Shown here: positions 18,199 to 27,645 of the stretch, in pieces
Position numbering within the stretch: the first letter of the stretch is position 1
Layout: every line of letters begins with the position of its first letter
NCBI RefSeq assembly: GCF_005870025.1
Contig: NZ_VATA01000017.1
Coordinates: 1-64,000 of the forward strand
From: Poseidonocella sp. HB161398
GTDB lineage: Bacteria > Pseudomonadota > Alphaproteobacteria > Rhodobacterales > Rhodobacteraceae
DNA length: 64,000 nucleotides
Reading direction: 5' to 3'
The notes under the pieces: model-generated
Told to the model about the DNA's origin: nothing
The model's input: the letters and a program-made list of their open reading frames with translations, nothing else
Database searches by the model: none
Program-made: the position numbers and the translations under genes

Positions 18199-19391
18199 GG
18201 TCGGTCCTTGGCGGCTGGAGGGCGGTGGCGGAGACGCCTCCGGGGAAAGCTGGCTCCGCCGGGGCGGAAGCGAGCGTCGTTGAGCGGGCGGCTGCGAAGA
18301 GCCGGTGTCATGGATGCGGGCGGCCGTTCTGCCGGCGTCGCGCGCCAGGCACATGCCTGCCGGAAACTACCCGGGCAGGCTCCTGACCGGTCGGGGCCGG
18401 GGCCGTCCGGCAGCGGCGCCCCGGTATCGCCGCTGGCGCTGCTCTTCCTGGACATGCGGCGGGCGCATCCCGGGAGGCGCGCCCGTTGCCGGCCCGCGCT
18501 GCACCGCCGGACGGCGGCGAGGACGGTCCCGCCGGAGCGGCGGTCCTTCCGCGGCCCGCGCCCCGGTCCCCGCGACGGCGGCGCGCCGGGCGAAGCGGTC
18601 TTCTCCATGCGGTCACGGAGATCCGCCCGGGTGCAGCCCTCGATCGCCGGCAGCTCCCGCGGCCGGGGCGGGGCGTCGAAGGGGTTCTCGGGGAAGTCGC
18701 GCACCCGCAGGACCGGCCGCCCGGCCGGGCTCGCCGCGCAGGGCAAGGGCCATCCGGGACGGCGCGGAGGGTGCGGCGACCTGCGTGGCCGGTCGCGGAT
18801 GGACGGCACCGCACAACCGGACTGGCCGCCGCATCCCGGTCATTTGGCGCGCCAAGGTCCCGGCATCGCACCGGCGCTGTCCGGCCCGCGCCCGGAACGC
18901 CGCCCTCCTGCCGGCATCGCAGAGGCTGTCGCCGGAGCCCCTCTTCATCCTCCGACCGAGGTCGTGCATCGGCACGGTGGCCGCGCGGGTGGATCCTGGC
19001 GGGCGGGAGCGCGATGCTGGCCGAGCGGCAGAGGCCGATGGCGCCGGTCCGGTAGCGGTCGGCGACGGGCCGGGTGCCGGGAAACCGGCCGCGGCCAGGA
19101 CGTCGGCGAGCATCTGCCTGCCCACGGTGGCGCCTTTGCAAGCCGCATCGAAGGCCGGCGCGGCGGAGCCCCGGTGCACGAGGACGCCGGCACAGAGGGC
19201 GGGGCGCTGCTCCTTGGCGCCGCCATGGGGCGCGCCGGCGATCAGCGCCGCGTGCTGCCGCAGGGCGGGCGGATTGAGACCGGCTGCGCCGCGGGGGCCG
19301 CGGAGGGCCGGCCTGCGGGCGGCACCGGGCGGAAGACCGCAGATATGGCCGTGCTCGGGCATGGGGCCTGTCCTTTCGCTCCCGGTTCGGG
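18199..19391. other. 1.2-kb stretch without a recognisable gene
   Basis: Open frames exist on both strands but are arginine/proline/glycine-rich and show no family motif. A minus-strand frame near 18650-18720 reads FPENPFDAPPRPRELPAIEG and looks slightly less random; I cannot assign it. The promoter of the MFS gene should lie at the left end. Probably decayed sequence. Confidence 0.4.
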
Positions 19392-19829
19392 TCAGTCGGC
19401 CAGCGCGATGCGGACGCGCAGCGGCCCGTCCCCCAGCAGGGCGTCGATCGGGCCGTCGAAACGGCCGAGCTTCAGCAGGCCGGCGGAGGAGGAGAAGTCC
19501 CGGTAGAAGATCGCCAGGTTGCTCCAGGGCCGGTACTGGGTGATGTCGCCGGCCTTCGGCGCATAGGCGCGGGGCGCGCCGCGATTGTCGAGCTGGCGGC
19601 CCAGATCGGCCACTTTCTCGGTGCCGTGGTAGTCCTCCAGCACGAGATCGAGCGGCAGCATCGAGGCGAAGTCGCGCGCCGGCGGGCTGTCCTCGAGCCT
19701 GGCGTCCAGAACCGTGTCGCCCACGGTCACGGTGATGCGGGTCATGTCCCGGTCCCTTTCCTGTTCTGCGGCGGCGGGCCCTGCGAGCAGCAGGGCAAGC
19801 GCCAGTGTCCTTGCGGTCGTGCCGATCAT
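19392..19829 (-). CDS. Secreted cyclophilin-like fold protein
   Basis: 145 residues with a cleavable signal peptide (TLALALLLAGPAAAEQ, about residues 8-23). The mature part, ITVTVGDTVLDARLEDSP ... FASMLPLDLVLEDYHGTEKV ... GDITQYRPWSNLAIFYRDF ... LLKLGRFDG, matches the cyclophilin-like family of small secreted or cytoplasmic proteins that often sit beside aldo/keto reductases, cupins and LysR regulators. Biochemical role unknown. It is divergent from the cupin gene; the palindrome ATGAGC-GTG-GCTCAT lies 76 bases upstream of its start. Confidence 0.82.
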   Translation of the reverse strand: MIGTTARTLALALLLAGPAAAEQERDRDMTRITVTVGDTVLDARLEDSPPARDFASMLPLDLVLEDYHGTEKVADLGRQLDNRGAPRAYAPKAGDITQYRPWSNLAIFYRDFSSSAGLLKLGRFDGPIDALLGDGPLRVRIALAD

Positions 19830-19904
19830 GCGCCGCCCTCCGTTTCCGGCGAAGATCTATGGCACCGGCGTGCCGGGATAATCGGCGGCAGATTGCATCC
19901 GGCC

Positions 19905-19919
19905 ATGAGCGTGGCTCAT
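19905..19919. promoter_or_regulatory. Perfect LysR-type operator ATGAGC-GTG-GCTCAT
   Basis: Perfect 6-3-6 inverted repeat in the divergent region between the cyclophilin-like gene and the cupin gene. It has the T-N11-A spacing of LysR-family sites. Related repeats occur at 13338, 16814, 20615, 21749 and 26296. The likely binder is the LysR encoded from 20683. Confidence 0.7.
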
Positions 19920-20065
19920 CAATCCTGCGGGACCCGTCCGGCCGCCCTGGATCCATGAGCTGTCTTCATCACCGTCTCCCGGCGCGGTGCCATTATCCCG
20001 GGCGCGTCCCGGGCCATATCAGAGCCAGGCCCCGAGGCCGCCTCAATCCCGAAGGAGACGACCCC

Positions 20066-20524
20066 ATGACACGCATCGCCGCAATCCTCGCGCTGACCCT
20101 CGCCGCCCCGGCTGCATTCGCGCAGTCGATGGAAATCACCCGCGCCGGGGACCGCGCCGGGCAGATCGGCGCCGCGGAGACCTTCACCGGCACCGCCTAT
20201 GTCGCCCCGGTCTTCGGCCCGGACATGGCCGGGGTCAGCGCGGGCGAGGTGACCTTCCTGCCCGGCGCGCGCTCGGCCTGGCACACCCATCCGGCGGGGC
20301 AGAAGCTGATCGTGACCGCAGGCACCGGCTGGGTGCAGGAACGCGGCCAGCCGAAGCAGGTGATGCAGGCCGGCGACGTGGTCTGGTGCCCGCCGGAGGT
20401 CGAGCACTGGCACGGCGCGACCGACGCCACCCCGGTCACGCATTTCGCGATCCAGGCGACAGTCGACGGGTCTGCCGTGAACTGGGGCGAGCATGTCTCC
20501 GACGCGGAGTACCATGGCGAATAG
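20066..20524 (+). CDS. Secreted cupin-domain protein
   Basis: 152 residues; AAGGAG lies upstream of the ATG. Signal peptide [21 protein letters not shown] single small cupin follows: [19 protein letters not shown], then [18 protein letters not shown], giving the expected metal-binding histidines and glutamate. The family (with carboxymuconolactone decarboxylase neighbours) is common in aldehyde/quinone-related clusters, but no reaction is established. A non-secreted paralogue is encoded at 24373-24768. The perfect operator at 19905 lies upstream. Confidence 0.88.
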   Translation: MTRIAAILALTLAAPAAFAQSMEITRAGDRAGQIGAAETFTGTAYVAPVFGPDMAGVSAGEVTFLPGARSAWHTHPAGQKLIVTAGTGWVQERGQPKQVMQAGDVVWCPPEVEHWHGATDATPVTHFAIQATVDGSAVNWGEHVSDAEYHGE

Positions 20525-20614
20525 GCCCGGCCGCGGGACCGCGCGGCTGCGGCTTCCGGCCGGGCCCGCGCCCGGCTGCGGGGCGGGGGCCCGGCCGGAT
20601 AGTCATTGGCATTG

Positions 20615-20629
20615 ATGAGCCTTCCGCAT
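20615..20629. promoter_or_regulatory. Imperfect LysR-type site in front of lysR (autoregulation)
   Basis: ATGAGC-CTT-CCGCAT: left arm perfect, right arm 4 of 6, T-N11-A kept. It sits just before the lysR start, where LysR-type regulators usually repress themselves. Confidence 0.45.
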
Positions 20630-20682
20630 ATATCCCGGGGAGACCGACATTGATCCTGGACCATCAGATCAGGGCCTCCCTC

Positions 20683-21579
20683 ATGCTGCGCGAGAACATC
20701 AGCGACCTCATCGCCCTTGCCGCCGTCGCGGAGGAGCGCAGCTTCACCCGCGCCGCCGCGCGGCTGAATGTGTCGCAATCGGCGCTGAGCCACACGATCA
20801 AGGGGCTCGAGGCGCGGCTGGGGCTGCGGCTGCTGACCCGGACGACGCGCTCGGTGGCGCCGACGCTCGAGGGCGAGGACCTGCTGGCGACGCTGAACCC
20901 GTGCTTCGAGAAGATCGAGGCGCGGCTGCAGGCGCTGAACGACGCGCGCGACCAGCCGACCGGCACGGTGCGGATCGTGGCGGTGGAATACGCGATCGAG
21001 TCCCTCCTCTGGCCGAAGCTCTCGCCGGTGCTGAAGGCGCATCCGGCGGTCAATGTCGAGCTGGTGATGGATTACGGCTATACCGACCTGGCCTCGTCGC
21101 AATGCGATGCCGGGGTGCGCTATGGCGAGCAGGTCAGCGAGGGGATGATCTCGATGCGGATCGGCCCGGACGAGCGGATGATCTGCGTGGGCGCGCCGGA
21201 GTATTTCGCGGAAGCGGGCACGCCGGAGACGCCGCATGATCTTGGCGGGCACCGCTGCATCAACCTGCGGCTCTCGACCCATGGGGCGCTCTATGCCTGG
21301 GAATTCGAGGACGCCGAGGGCAGCGAGATCCGCGTGCGCGTCCAGGGCCAGGCCTGCTTCAACACGATCAACCCGGTGATGCGCGCGGCGGTCGACGGGC
21401 ACGGGCTGGCGCTGGTCCCCGAGCGGCTGGCGGAGGCGCATCTGGCCTCCGGGGCGCTGGCGACCTGCCTCGACGCGTTCTGCCCGCGCTTCCCGGGCTT
21501 CCACCTCTACTATCCCAGCCGCCAGCGGCCCTCCTCGGCCTTCCAGGTCGTGCTCGACGCCCTGCGCACCCGCGGCTGA
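20683..21579 (+). CDS. LysR-family transcriptional regulator
   Basis: 298 residues. N-terminal winged HTH ([27 protein letters not shown], about 22-50), then the two-lobed effector domain. The ATG at 20683 gives the usual family start ([20 protein letters not shown]). A TTG at 20650 in the same frame has a better ribosome site (GGGGAG, seven bases before) and would add 11 residues; this choice is open. Neighbours are a cupin upstream and an aldo/keto reductase downstream, all on the same strand. Likely controls the surrounding redox genes through the ATGAGC-N3-GCTCAT repeats. Confidence 0.9.
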   Translation: MLRENISDLIALAAVAEERSFTRAAARLNVSQSALSHTIKGLEARLGLRLLTRTTRSVAPTLEGEDLLATLNPCFEKIEARLQALNDARDQPTGTVRIVAVEYAIESLLWPKLSPVLKAHPAVNVELVMDYGYTDLASSQCDAGVRYGEQVSEGMISMRIGPDERMICVGAPEYFAEAGTPETPHDLGGHRCINLRLSTHGALYAWEFEDAEGSEIRVRVQGQACFNTINPVMRAAVDGHGLALVPERLAEAHLASGALATCLDAFCPRFPGFHLYYPSRQRPSSAFQVVLDALRTRG

Positions 21580-21748
21580 CGGCCCGGGCCCGACCCGGCT
21601 GCCGTCTGCGCGCCGCCCCGGGCTCCGCCGGATCGGGCCATCCTGCCTGCCTGCCCGCATGCAGGGGGGCGGCCGTTGCAGGGCGCGCTTTGCGGCATTG
21701 GGGGCAGGGGCGAGGGCAGGGCCGGGGAATCGGGACTGGCCGACATTC

Positions 21749-21763
21749 ATGGGCCCGGCTCAT
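21749..21763. promoter_or_regulatory. LysR-type operator ATGGGC-CCG-GCTCAT
   Basis: Right arm perfect, left arm 5 of 6; it is embedded in the wider palindrome TTCATG ... CATGAA (21746-21766). It lies 138 bases upstream of the aldo/keto reductase start. Confidence 0.6.
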
Positions 21764-21900
21764 GAACGGGGTGAATATTGCGGCGATTATCTGGAGGCCG
21801 CCGCGGGGCTAGATCAAGGTCACACGGCGCGGACCGGCCAGGCGGGCCAGGTCCGCCGGACAGAGCGGCCCCGCGGGGCCCCGGAGCGAAAGGCAAGACA

Positions 21901-22761
21901 ATGATGCTGAAAGAGACCCTCACCCTTTCCAAAGGCGTCGAGATGCCGAAACTGGCGCTCGGCACCTGGATGATCGACGACGACAAGGTCGCGGAGGCCG
22001 TGAAGGCCGCCGTGAAGATCGGCTACCGCCATATCGACACCGCCCAGGCCTATGGCAACGAGCGCGGCGTCGGCCAGGGCATCCGCGACTGCGGCGTGGC
22101 GCGCGGCCAGCTCTTCGTGCAGACCAAGCTGGCTGCCGAGATCAAGGATCTCGACGGCGCCCGGGCTGCCATCGACGGCTCGCTCGAGACGCTGGGGCTC
22201 GACTATATCGACCTGATGGTCATCCACAGCCCGAAGCCCTGGATGGAATTCTCCGGCGAGGACCGGTTCTTCGAAGGCAATCTCGCCGCCTGGACGGCGC
22301 TGGAGGAGGCCATGGAGGCGGGCAAGATCCGCGCCATCGGCGTGTCGAATTTCGACGAGGCGGATCTGGCGAACCTGATCGACAACGCCCGCGTCAAGCC
22401 GATGATCAACCAGGTGCTGGCGCATATCGCAAACACGCCCTTCGCGCTGATCGACTACTGCAAGGCGAACGGCATCGCGGTCGAGGCCTATTCGCCGATC
22501 GCCCATGGCAAGATCCTCGATCATCCGGGGATCGCGGAGATGGCGGCGAAATACGGCGTGAGCGTGCCGCAGCTCTGCATCCGCTACGTTCTGGAGCTGG
22601 GCCTCGCGGCGCTGCCGAAGACCGCGAACCCGGCGCACATGGCGTCGAATGCCGAGGTGGATTTCGAGATCTCCGCCGAGGACATGGCAGCGCTGAAGGC
22701 GATCGAGACGATCAGCGACTACGGCGACGCCAGCGTCTTCCCGGTCTACCAGAAGGTCTGA
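21901..22761 (+). CDS. Aldo/keto reductase
   Basis: NADPH-dependent carbonyl reductase, 286 residues, cytoplasmic (TIM barrel). The catalytic tetrad is D46, Y51, K76 and H109 (HIDTAQAYGNE, QTKL, VIHSP). Signature IGVSNFDEADL near residue 140 and a C-terminal nicotinamide-binding stretch (LPKTANPAHMASNAEVDF) are present. Start ATGATG at 21901 is preceded by AAGGCAAG. Acts on aldehydes or ketones, exact substrate unknown. Probably controlled by the adjacent LysR (operator 138 bases upstream); ends in a good terminator. Confidence 0.93.
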   Translation: MMLKETLTLSKGVEMPKLALGTWMIDDDKVAEAVKAAVKIGYRHIDTAQAYGNERGVGQGIRDCGVARGQLFVQTKLAAEIKDLDGARAAIDGSLETLGLDYIDLMVIHSPKPWMEFSGEDRFFEGNLAAWTALEEAMEAGKIRAIGVSNFDEADLANLIDNARVKPMINQVLAHIANTPFALIDYCKANGIAVEAYSPIAHGKILDHPGIAEMAAKYGVSVPQLCIRYVLELGLAALPKTANPAHMASNAEVDFEISAEDMAALKAIETISDYGDASVFPVYQKV

Positions 22762-22785
22762 CGCCCGTCCTCGCCGAGGAAAAAG

Positions 22786-22814
22786 CGCCCGGTGCAGCGA
22801 TGCGCCGGGCGTTT
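22786..22814 (+). terminator. Intrinsic terminator after aldo/keto reductase
   Basis: Eleven-base stem (CGCCCGGTGCA / TGCGCCGGGCG, one G-U pair), GCGA tetraloop, then TTT. 24 bases after the stop codon. Confidence 0.75.
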
Positions 22815-23577
22815 GCGTCTGCGCCGCAGGCGATGGCGCAGCTGCCGGAGGGACGGGGTGTTCCGGCGCGGGGGCGGAAGGCCGGTCCGGGCATCCCGGC
22901 CTGTATCCGCGCCGCCGGTCCTGGCTGCGATCCCGGCACGGCGGCCCGCAGGCCCGGGACCGGCGACCGGGCACGTGTCGGCGCCGTCGGTGCCGGGAGC
23001 TGATCTTCCGTCCGATCCATCCCGGTCCCGGAGCCGGGACGGGCGGTGGAAGAACACGGTTGCGCCGGTGGCGGCGGCGCGGTCCCTTTCGTCGGCGACT
23101 CGGCGACTCGGCGACTCGGCGACTCGGCGACTCGGCGACTCGGCGACTCGGCGACTCGGCGACTCGGCGACTCGGCGACTCGGCGACCCGGCGTCGAAGG
23201 CCATGGTGGCCGCAGGCGCGCTGCGGGCTGCCGGTCGGGGAGTTGTGCCGCTTCTCCGTTGCCACATGCGAGTGGCGGGGCGGGGACCAGCGGGACCATG
23301 CGCGCGCAGGGTGCAGCCCGCCGGTCGCCCGGGTCTGGACGGAGACCGGACGGGGCAGGGATGGCCGACTGCGGCGCTAGCCGAAAGAACCGGACATGGG
23401 GATTGCGGGCGTCATCGGGGCAGGGGCCGGAGGGCAGGTCAGGGCTGCGGCGCGGTCCCTGGCGGGAGGCCGGGAAAAGCGGCCCGGCGCCGGATGGCGG
23501 GGAATGCCGCGGCCTCCGGCGAGCACCGGGCCGGGCGCGGACGCCGCGACGGGACAGCGCCCGAAGGCGCGCCGCGC
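22815..23577. other. Gene-free region holding an 8-bp tandem repeat
   Basis: About 760 bases between the aldo/keto reductase terminator and the stop of the RibD-like gene. No protein family is recognisable in any frame. The only structure is the tandem repeat at 23093-23187. Long open frames here arise because the repeat has no stop in any frame. Confidence 0.6.
23093..23187. repeat. 8-bp tandem repeat CGGCGACT, 11.9 copies
   Basis: Eleven perfect, uninterrupted copies of CGGCGACT (23093-23180) followed by seven further matching bases. Because eight is not a multiple of three, every reading frame through it gives the same kind of 8-residue repeat (e.g. ATRRLGDS on plus, SRRVAESP on minus), which creates false long frames. 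Perfect copies indicate recent expansion by replication slippage. Confidence 0.97.
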
Positions 23578-24258
23578 TCAGCCAGTGACGACCCGGTGGC
23601 GGAGCCAGACGGTGCCGCAGGGGAGGAGCTCGGCCGAGATGGCCTCGAGAGCAGTGGGCGTCGTGGCGGCGTCGCGGTCGTAGATTGCGGGAACGCCCCG
23701 CTGGCCGTCGAGCACCGGCCAGATGAGCGTGCTGGTCTCGTCCACCAGCCCGGCGGCGACGAAGGCGCCGTTGAGCGTGCCGCCCCCCTCGAGCAGCAGC
23801 CGGCGGACGCCGAAGGCCGCCCCGATCCGTGCGAGCGCACCTGCGACGGCGTTGCCGTCGGGACCTGCAAGGACCACGGACACCCCGCGTGCGGCGATCT
23901 CCGAGACATGCGCTTCGCTGACGCGCTCCGACATCACGATCACGAGGTGGTCGCCGTCGAGATCGCCGCTCTCGGGGCGCAGGCGGCCGCTGCGGTCGAA
24001 GCCGATGGCAAGCCTGCGTCCGCGCCGGTCGGCGATGCGGTCCCGCGCCTGCGCGGCCGGGCCGCCGGCCGCGGGCTCCCCCGTCGGCACGTAGTGTTCC
24101 ATCGTGCGCCGCCCGGCGATCCAGCCTTCGGCGCCAAGGCGCTCGGCGGCGCCGTCATAGGTCTCTAGCAGCGCCGCCTCGGAGGCGGGCCAGCGGTCGG
24201 CCAGCAGCCGTCCGTCGAGCGAGGCGATCATGTGGCAGACGATCTGGGGGCGGGTCAT
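23578..24258 (-). CDS. RibD C-terminal-domain / dihydrofolate-reductase-like protein
   Basis: 226 residues of the RibD_C fold, NADPH-dependent reductases related to the riboflavin pyrimidine reductase. Seen: HMIASLDGRLLADRW at the N-terminus, GRRTMEHYV, and the hallmark LLLEGGGTLNGAFVAAGLVDE near residue 160. There is no deaminase domain, so it is a stand-alone reductase, which in this family often acts on other substrates. It follows the cupin gene on the same strand, but a strong hairpin lies between them, so it may have its own promoter. Confidence 0.87.
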   Translation of the reverse strand: MTRPQIVCHMIASLDGRLLADRWPASEAALLETYDGAAERLGAEGWIAGRRTMEHYVPTGEPAAGGPAAQARDRIADRRGRRLAIGFDRSGRLRPESGDLDGDHLVIVMSERVSEAHVSEIAARGVSVVLAGPDGNAVAGALARIGAAFGVRRLLLEGGGTLNGAFVAAGLVDETSTLIWPVLDGQRGVPAIYDRDAATTPTALEAISAELLPCGTVWLRHRVVTG

Positions 24259-24313
24259 GCAAGGGCCTCCGGGTGCGGGTGCGCCGGGCTCCGGCGGAGC
24301 CAGGGAAAAGCGG

Positions 24314-24341
24314 GGCCCGCCTCCGCTGCCGGAGGCGGGCC
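24314..24341 (-). terminator. Hairpin terminator after cupin operon
   Basis: Perfect twelve-base stem GGCCCGCCTCCG / CGGAGGCGGGCC with a CTGC loop. Reading leftwards it is followed within a few bases by CTTTTCCC. It lies between the cupin stop and the RibD-like start. Confidence 0.65.
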
Positions 24342-24372
24342 GCGCCGGTTCTTGCCGCGCTGGCGCGCGGGA

Positions 24373-24768
<396 letters not shown>

Positions 24769-24791
24769 GGAACTCTCCTTCGTGTCGCGCA

Positions 24792-25427
24792 TCAGCGCAG
24801 CTTGGTGAAACGGTAGGTCCAGGCCGGGCCGCCCGGCTGGACATAGGCCAGCTCGACGGTGGCGAGGGCAAAGGGCTCGACGAAGCGGGCATTGCGCATC
24901 CCGCCGGTCTCCTGCGGCTCGAAGCCGACATCGCGGGCGAGGGCGAAGGCGGTGGACTTCGCCGCCGCATCGTCGCCGTAGATCATCACATGCGGCGGGT
25001 CCGCGCGGCCCTTGCCCTCGAAGACCGGGAAGAAGCTTTCCGAGGGCGTGGTCGAGAAGGCCGAGACCCAGCGGGCCCGCGGGCGCAGCCGCGCCAGCTC
25101 CTCGGCCCCCGAGGAGGTCGTGCCGATCACCAGCTGGCTGTCGCTGCCATCGAGCGGCAGGGTGCAGCTGACGACGGTCCTGCCCGCGAGGTCTCCGGCC
25201 TGCTCCAGGACGTCCGGCACCCGCGGCCAGGGCACCGCCAGCAGCAGCGCATCGGCCTCCGCGACCGCCTCGGCCACGCTGCCCGCGCGCCCGCCGCAGG
25301 CCGCGGCCAGCCGCTCCAGCTTGGCGCCGGAGCGGGCATAGGCAAAGGTCACCTCATGGCCGCAGCGCGCCCAGATCGTGCCGAGCTTGCCGCCCATCAG
25401 TCCGCTTCCCAGGATGCCGATCTTCAT
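24792..25427 (-). CDS. NADPH-dependent F420-reductase-like NAD(P)-binding protein
   Basis: 211 residues with an N-terminal Rossmann fold ([31 protein letters not shown]). It belongs to the coenzyme-F420-dependent NADP oxidoreductase-like family, most bacterial members of which use NADP without F420. Second gene of the leftward operon, 21 bases after the carboxymuconolactone-decarboxylase-like gene and 23 before the cupin. Role inferred as a reductase in the same redox pathway. Confidence 0.87.
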   Translation of the reverse strand: MKIGILGSGLMGGKLGTIWARCGHEVTFAYARSGAKLERLAAACGGRAGSVAEAVAEADALLLAVPWPRVPDVLEQAGDLAGRTVVSCTLPLDGSDSQLVIGTTSSGAEELARLRPRARWVSAFSTTPSESFFPVFEGKGRADPPHVMIYGDDAAAKSTAFALARDVGFEPQETGGMRNARFVEPFALATVELAYVQPGGPAWTYRFTKLR

Positions 25428-25448
25428 CGCGCCGCTTCCTCCGCCGTC

Positions 25449-26207
25449 CTAGTTGCCGCGGCTTTCGAAGACCTGCTTCGCCACCGGCAGTGCCGAGAAG
25501 ACCCTGGGCCAGCCGGCGTAGAAGGCAAGATGCGACAGCATCGCCCCGGCCTCTTCCTGCGTCAGCCCGTTATCCATGGCACGGTTCAGGTGGAAGGTCA
25601 TCTGTTCCGGCTGGCCTGCCGCGATCAGGGCGGCGACGGTGATCATCGAGCGGTCGCGCGGCGCGAGACCGGGGCGCAGCCAGAGGTCGTTGAACAGGAC
25701 CTCGCGGGTGTTGTCGACGACGCCGATGCTGACATCGGAGAAATTGCCGCTGACGGTGGCCTCGCGGGCGGCCTCGGCCTCTTCGTCGAGCGGCAGGAAC
25801 GCGACCTCGGCGCCCGGCAGCTCCTCCGCGGCGATGCCGCGGGCATCGAAGACCGGCGCCATCGCCTCGGCGGCGGCGGTGGCATTGCCGAGCCCGGTGT
25901 AGAAGGCGAGATGGGTGATCGTCTCCGACAGCTCGCCCGGGGTCACGCCGCTATCGAGCGCAAGTTCGGCGAAGCGGGCGAGGTTGCCGGTCTCGTGGCG
26001 GGTGACCAGCGCGGCGAAGGTGACGAGCGCGCGGTCGCGCGGCGACAGCGCCGCTGCGGTCCACTCGCCGCCGAAGATGTCGTCGGCGGCATAGGCGGCC
26101 AGGGCCGGGGCGGTGCGCGCGACGGCATCGGGCAGCGTGGCGGCGGGCTCGGCCGAGGCCGTGCCTGCGGCCAGGGCGAACGCGGAGGCGGCGAGACGGG
26201 TCTTCAT
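25449..26207 (-). CDS. Secreted carboxymuconolactone-decarboxylase-family protein, two domains
   Basis: 252 residues with a signal peptide (MKTRLAASAFALAAGTASAE). Two AhpD/CMD-like domains follow: LSPRDRALVTFAALVTRHETGNLARFAELALDSG and APRDRSMITVAALIAAGQPEQMTFHLNRAMDNG. Neither has the CxxC pair of AhpD, so peroxidase activity is unlikely. First gene of a leftward operon with the F420-type oxidoreductase and cupin. An operator-like repeat lies 89 bases upstream. Confidence 0.9.
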   Translation of the reverse strand: MKTRLAASAFALAAGTASAEPAATLPDAVARTAPALAAYAADDIFGGEWTAAALSPRDRALVTFAALVTRHETGNLARFAELALDSGVTPGELSETITHLAFYTGLGNATAAAEAMAPVFDARGIAAEELPGAEVAFLPLDEEAEAAREATVSGNFSDVSIGVVDNTREVLFNDLWLRPGLAPRDRSMITVAALIAAGQPEQMTFHLNRAMDNGLTQEEAGAMLSHLAFYAGWPRVFSALPVAKQVFESRGN

Positions 26208-26295
26208 CGGAGGCTCCTTCGAGGATCGGTTGGTCTGCCCTCCTTATCTGCCCCGCGCCGGACGAACCTTAATGCCCGGTCTGGGCAAGCCGCCC

Positions 26296-26310
26296 ATGAG
26301 CAAGGTTCAT
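26296..26310. promoter_or_regulatory. LysR-type operator ATGAGC-AAG-GTTCAT
   Basis: Left arm perfect, right arm 5 of 6. As at 19905, it is followed by CAATCC, extending the similarity to 21 positions. It lies 89 bases upstream of the carboxymuconolactone-decarboxylase operon. Confidence 0.65.
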
Positions 26311-26903
26311 CAATCCGGCGCATCCGGCAGTCTGGCGCAAGACCGGCGATCCTCGGGGCGGCGTGACCGGCGGCAAACCGCTCTCCGGCGGTCGCGCCGC
26401 TTGCCGGGGGATCCTGCCGTGCCGACGTCCCCTCTGGCTGCAATTGCCGGGCCGGCGGCCTGACCATGCCGGGCCGGCGCAGGCGCCATCCGGCACCCGT
26501 CGTGCCGTTCCGCTTGCGCGGCGCCGCGGCAGCGCCACTCCCGGCCCGTCTGCGGCGGAAGGGATGCTGCCGCGGGGCCGCGCCGGCCTGTTCGAGGAGA
26601 GCATGCGGCGCCTCGGGTCCGGGCTGCAGATGGCCGCAGCCTGTCTGCGCCCGACCTGCTGTCCCGGCGAGGCTTCGTAGCTGGCAGGATGCTGGAAAAG
26701 TCTCTTCGGCCGAGGCGCTTGGGGCAAAACTGGAGCAATCGCCCTGAAAGCGGCTGGACTTGCCCATTTCTGCGAGGTGCTGCGCTGCGGACCGCCGCCG
26801 CGGAGGGTGCGCTCCGGCGCCATCCCTCCGGGATGCGGACCGCTCCCGCGTTTGCCGGCGGTCCGCGCCGCAGGGCTGGGGCGGCCCCGGAGATGGCCGG
26901 GTC
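26311..26903. other. Gene-free region containing a MITE fragment
   Basis: About 590 bases. No gene recognised. 26684-26773 is homologous to the element at 51626-51789; the rest has no visible structure. Confidence 0.6.
26684..26773 (+). mobile_element. MITE-like fragment, one end only
   Basis: Roughly 90 bases that align with the reverse complement of 51789-51701 at most positions: terminal GGCAGGATGCTGGAAAAG, then GGCCGAGG, GGGGCAA, CTGAAAGCGGCTGGACTTG. The other terminal repeat is missing, so this copy is truncated. Confidence 0.75.
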
Positions 26904-27587
26904 TCAGTCCGGAAGATAGCCCGCGACATCCTCCGCGCTCATGACCTGGCAGTAGATCATGTTGAGCACCTCGAGCTCCCTGCGGTGCAGCGCATCCGTT
27001 CCCGCCGCGCAGCAGTCGTCGACGACGATCACGTCGAAGCTCTCGTCGGCCAGGCTGCGCACGGTGGAGCTGACGCACTGGTCGGTGAAGATGCCCGCGC
27101 AGACCACGTTGCGGATGCCCATGTTCGACAGGAGCAGGCGCAGGTTGGTGCCGGTCAGGGCGCTGTCGGTGGTCTTGGTCACCACGATCTCGTCCCCGGC
27201 CGGGGCGACCTCTTCGAGGATCGCAGAGGCGAAATCGTCCTTTGGCAATAGGAGGTTGTTCCAGCCCGGCTTCTTCTGGCTCAGCGACCGGTCGCGACCG
27301 TCATCGTGCTGGCAGGCGATGCGGGCGAAGACCACCTCCATCCCCCGCGCCCGGAACGCGGCGATCAGGGCGGCGGTCCGGGGCAGGACCGTATCCGCCA
27401 TGCGGGCGCCGAATCCGGCCCAGCCCGGCGGCACCTCGGGCGCCGCGCCGTCAGGGCGCCGCCAGAGGTAGCAGTTCTGCAGGTCGATCACCAGAAGCGC
27501 GGTATCGGCGCGGCCCAGAACGGGATCGCCGGGCTCCGGCGCGCCCTCGTAGTAGAAGCTTCGGTTCGCGGTCTTCCAGTCGCTCAT
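26904..27587 (-). CDS. Cysteine hydrolase, isochorismatase family
   Basis: 227 residues, start MSDWKTANRSFYY (GAGGA six bases upstream). Isochorismatase-like hydrolase fold with the triad D (ALLVIDLQNCY), K (VVTKTTDSAL) and C (AGIFTDQCVSSTVRSLAD). The family hydrolyses amides or carbamoyl groups (N-carbamoylsarcosine, nicotinamide, biuret, streptothricin). Divergent from the glutamine-synthetase-like operon and followed upstream by the DUF1097 membrane protein, so it probably belongs to the same amide/amine pathway. Confidence 0.9.
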   Translation of the reverse strand: MSDWKTANRSFYYEGAPEPGDPVLGRADTALLVIDLQNCYLWRRPDGAAPEVPPGWAGFGARMADTVLPRTAALIAAFRARGMEVVFARIACQHDDGRDRSLSQKKPGWNNLLLPKDDFASAILEEVAPAGDEIVVTKTTDSALTGTNLRLLLSNMGIRNVVCAGIFTDQCVSSTVRSLADESFDVIVVDDCCAAGTDALHRRELEVLNMIYCQVMSAEDVAGYLPD

Positions 27588-27645
27588 CGTCTGTCCTCGC
27601 AAATTGGCAATGGCGGGCGCCGCGGGACGGCGCCCGTCCGTCGGG

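Noticed and set aside
18613-19391. Coding gene in the 18.2-19.4 kb gap on the minus strand
   Set aside because: Several open frames exist but none shows a family motif or a convincing start; left as unassigned.
23093-23187. CRISPR-like array
   Set aside because: Units are contiguous 8-mers with no spacers and no cas genes nearby.
23046-23588. Octapeptide-repeat proteins (ATRRLGDS or SRRVAESP repeats)
   Set aside because: They arise in every frame because the 8-bp DNA repeat has no stop codon; nothing outside the repeat looks like protein.
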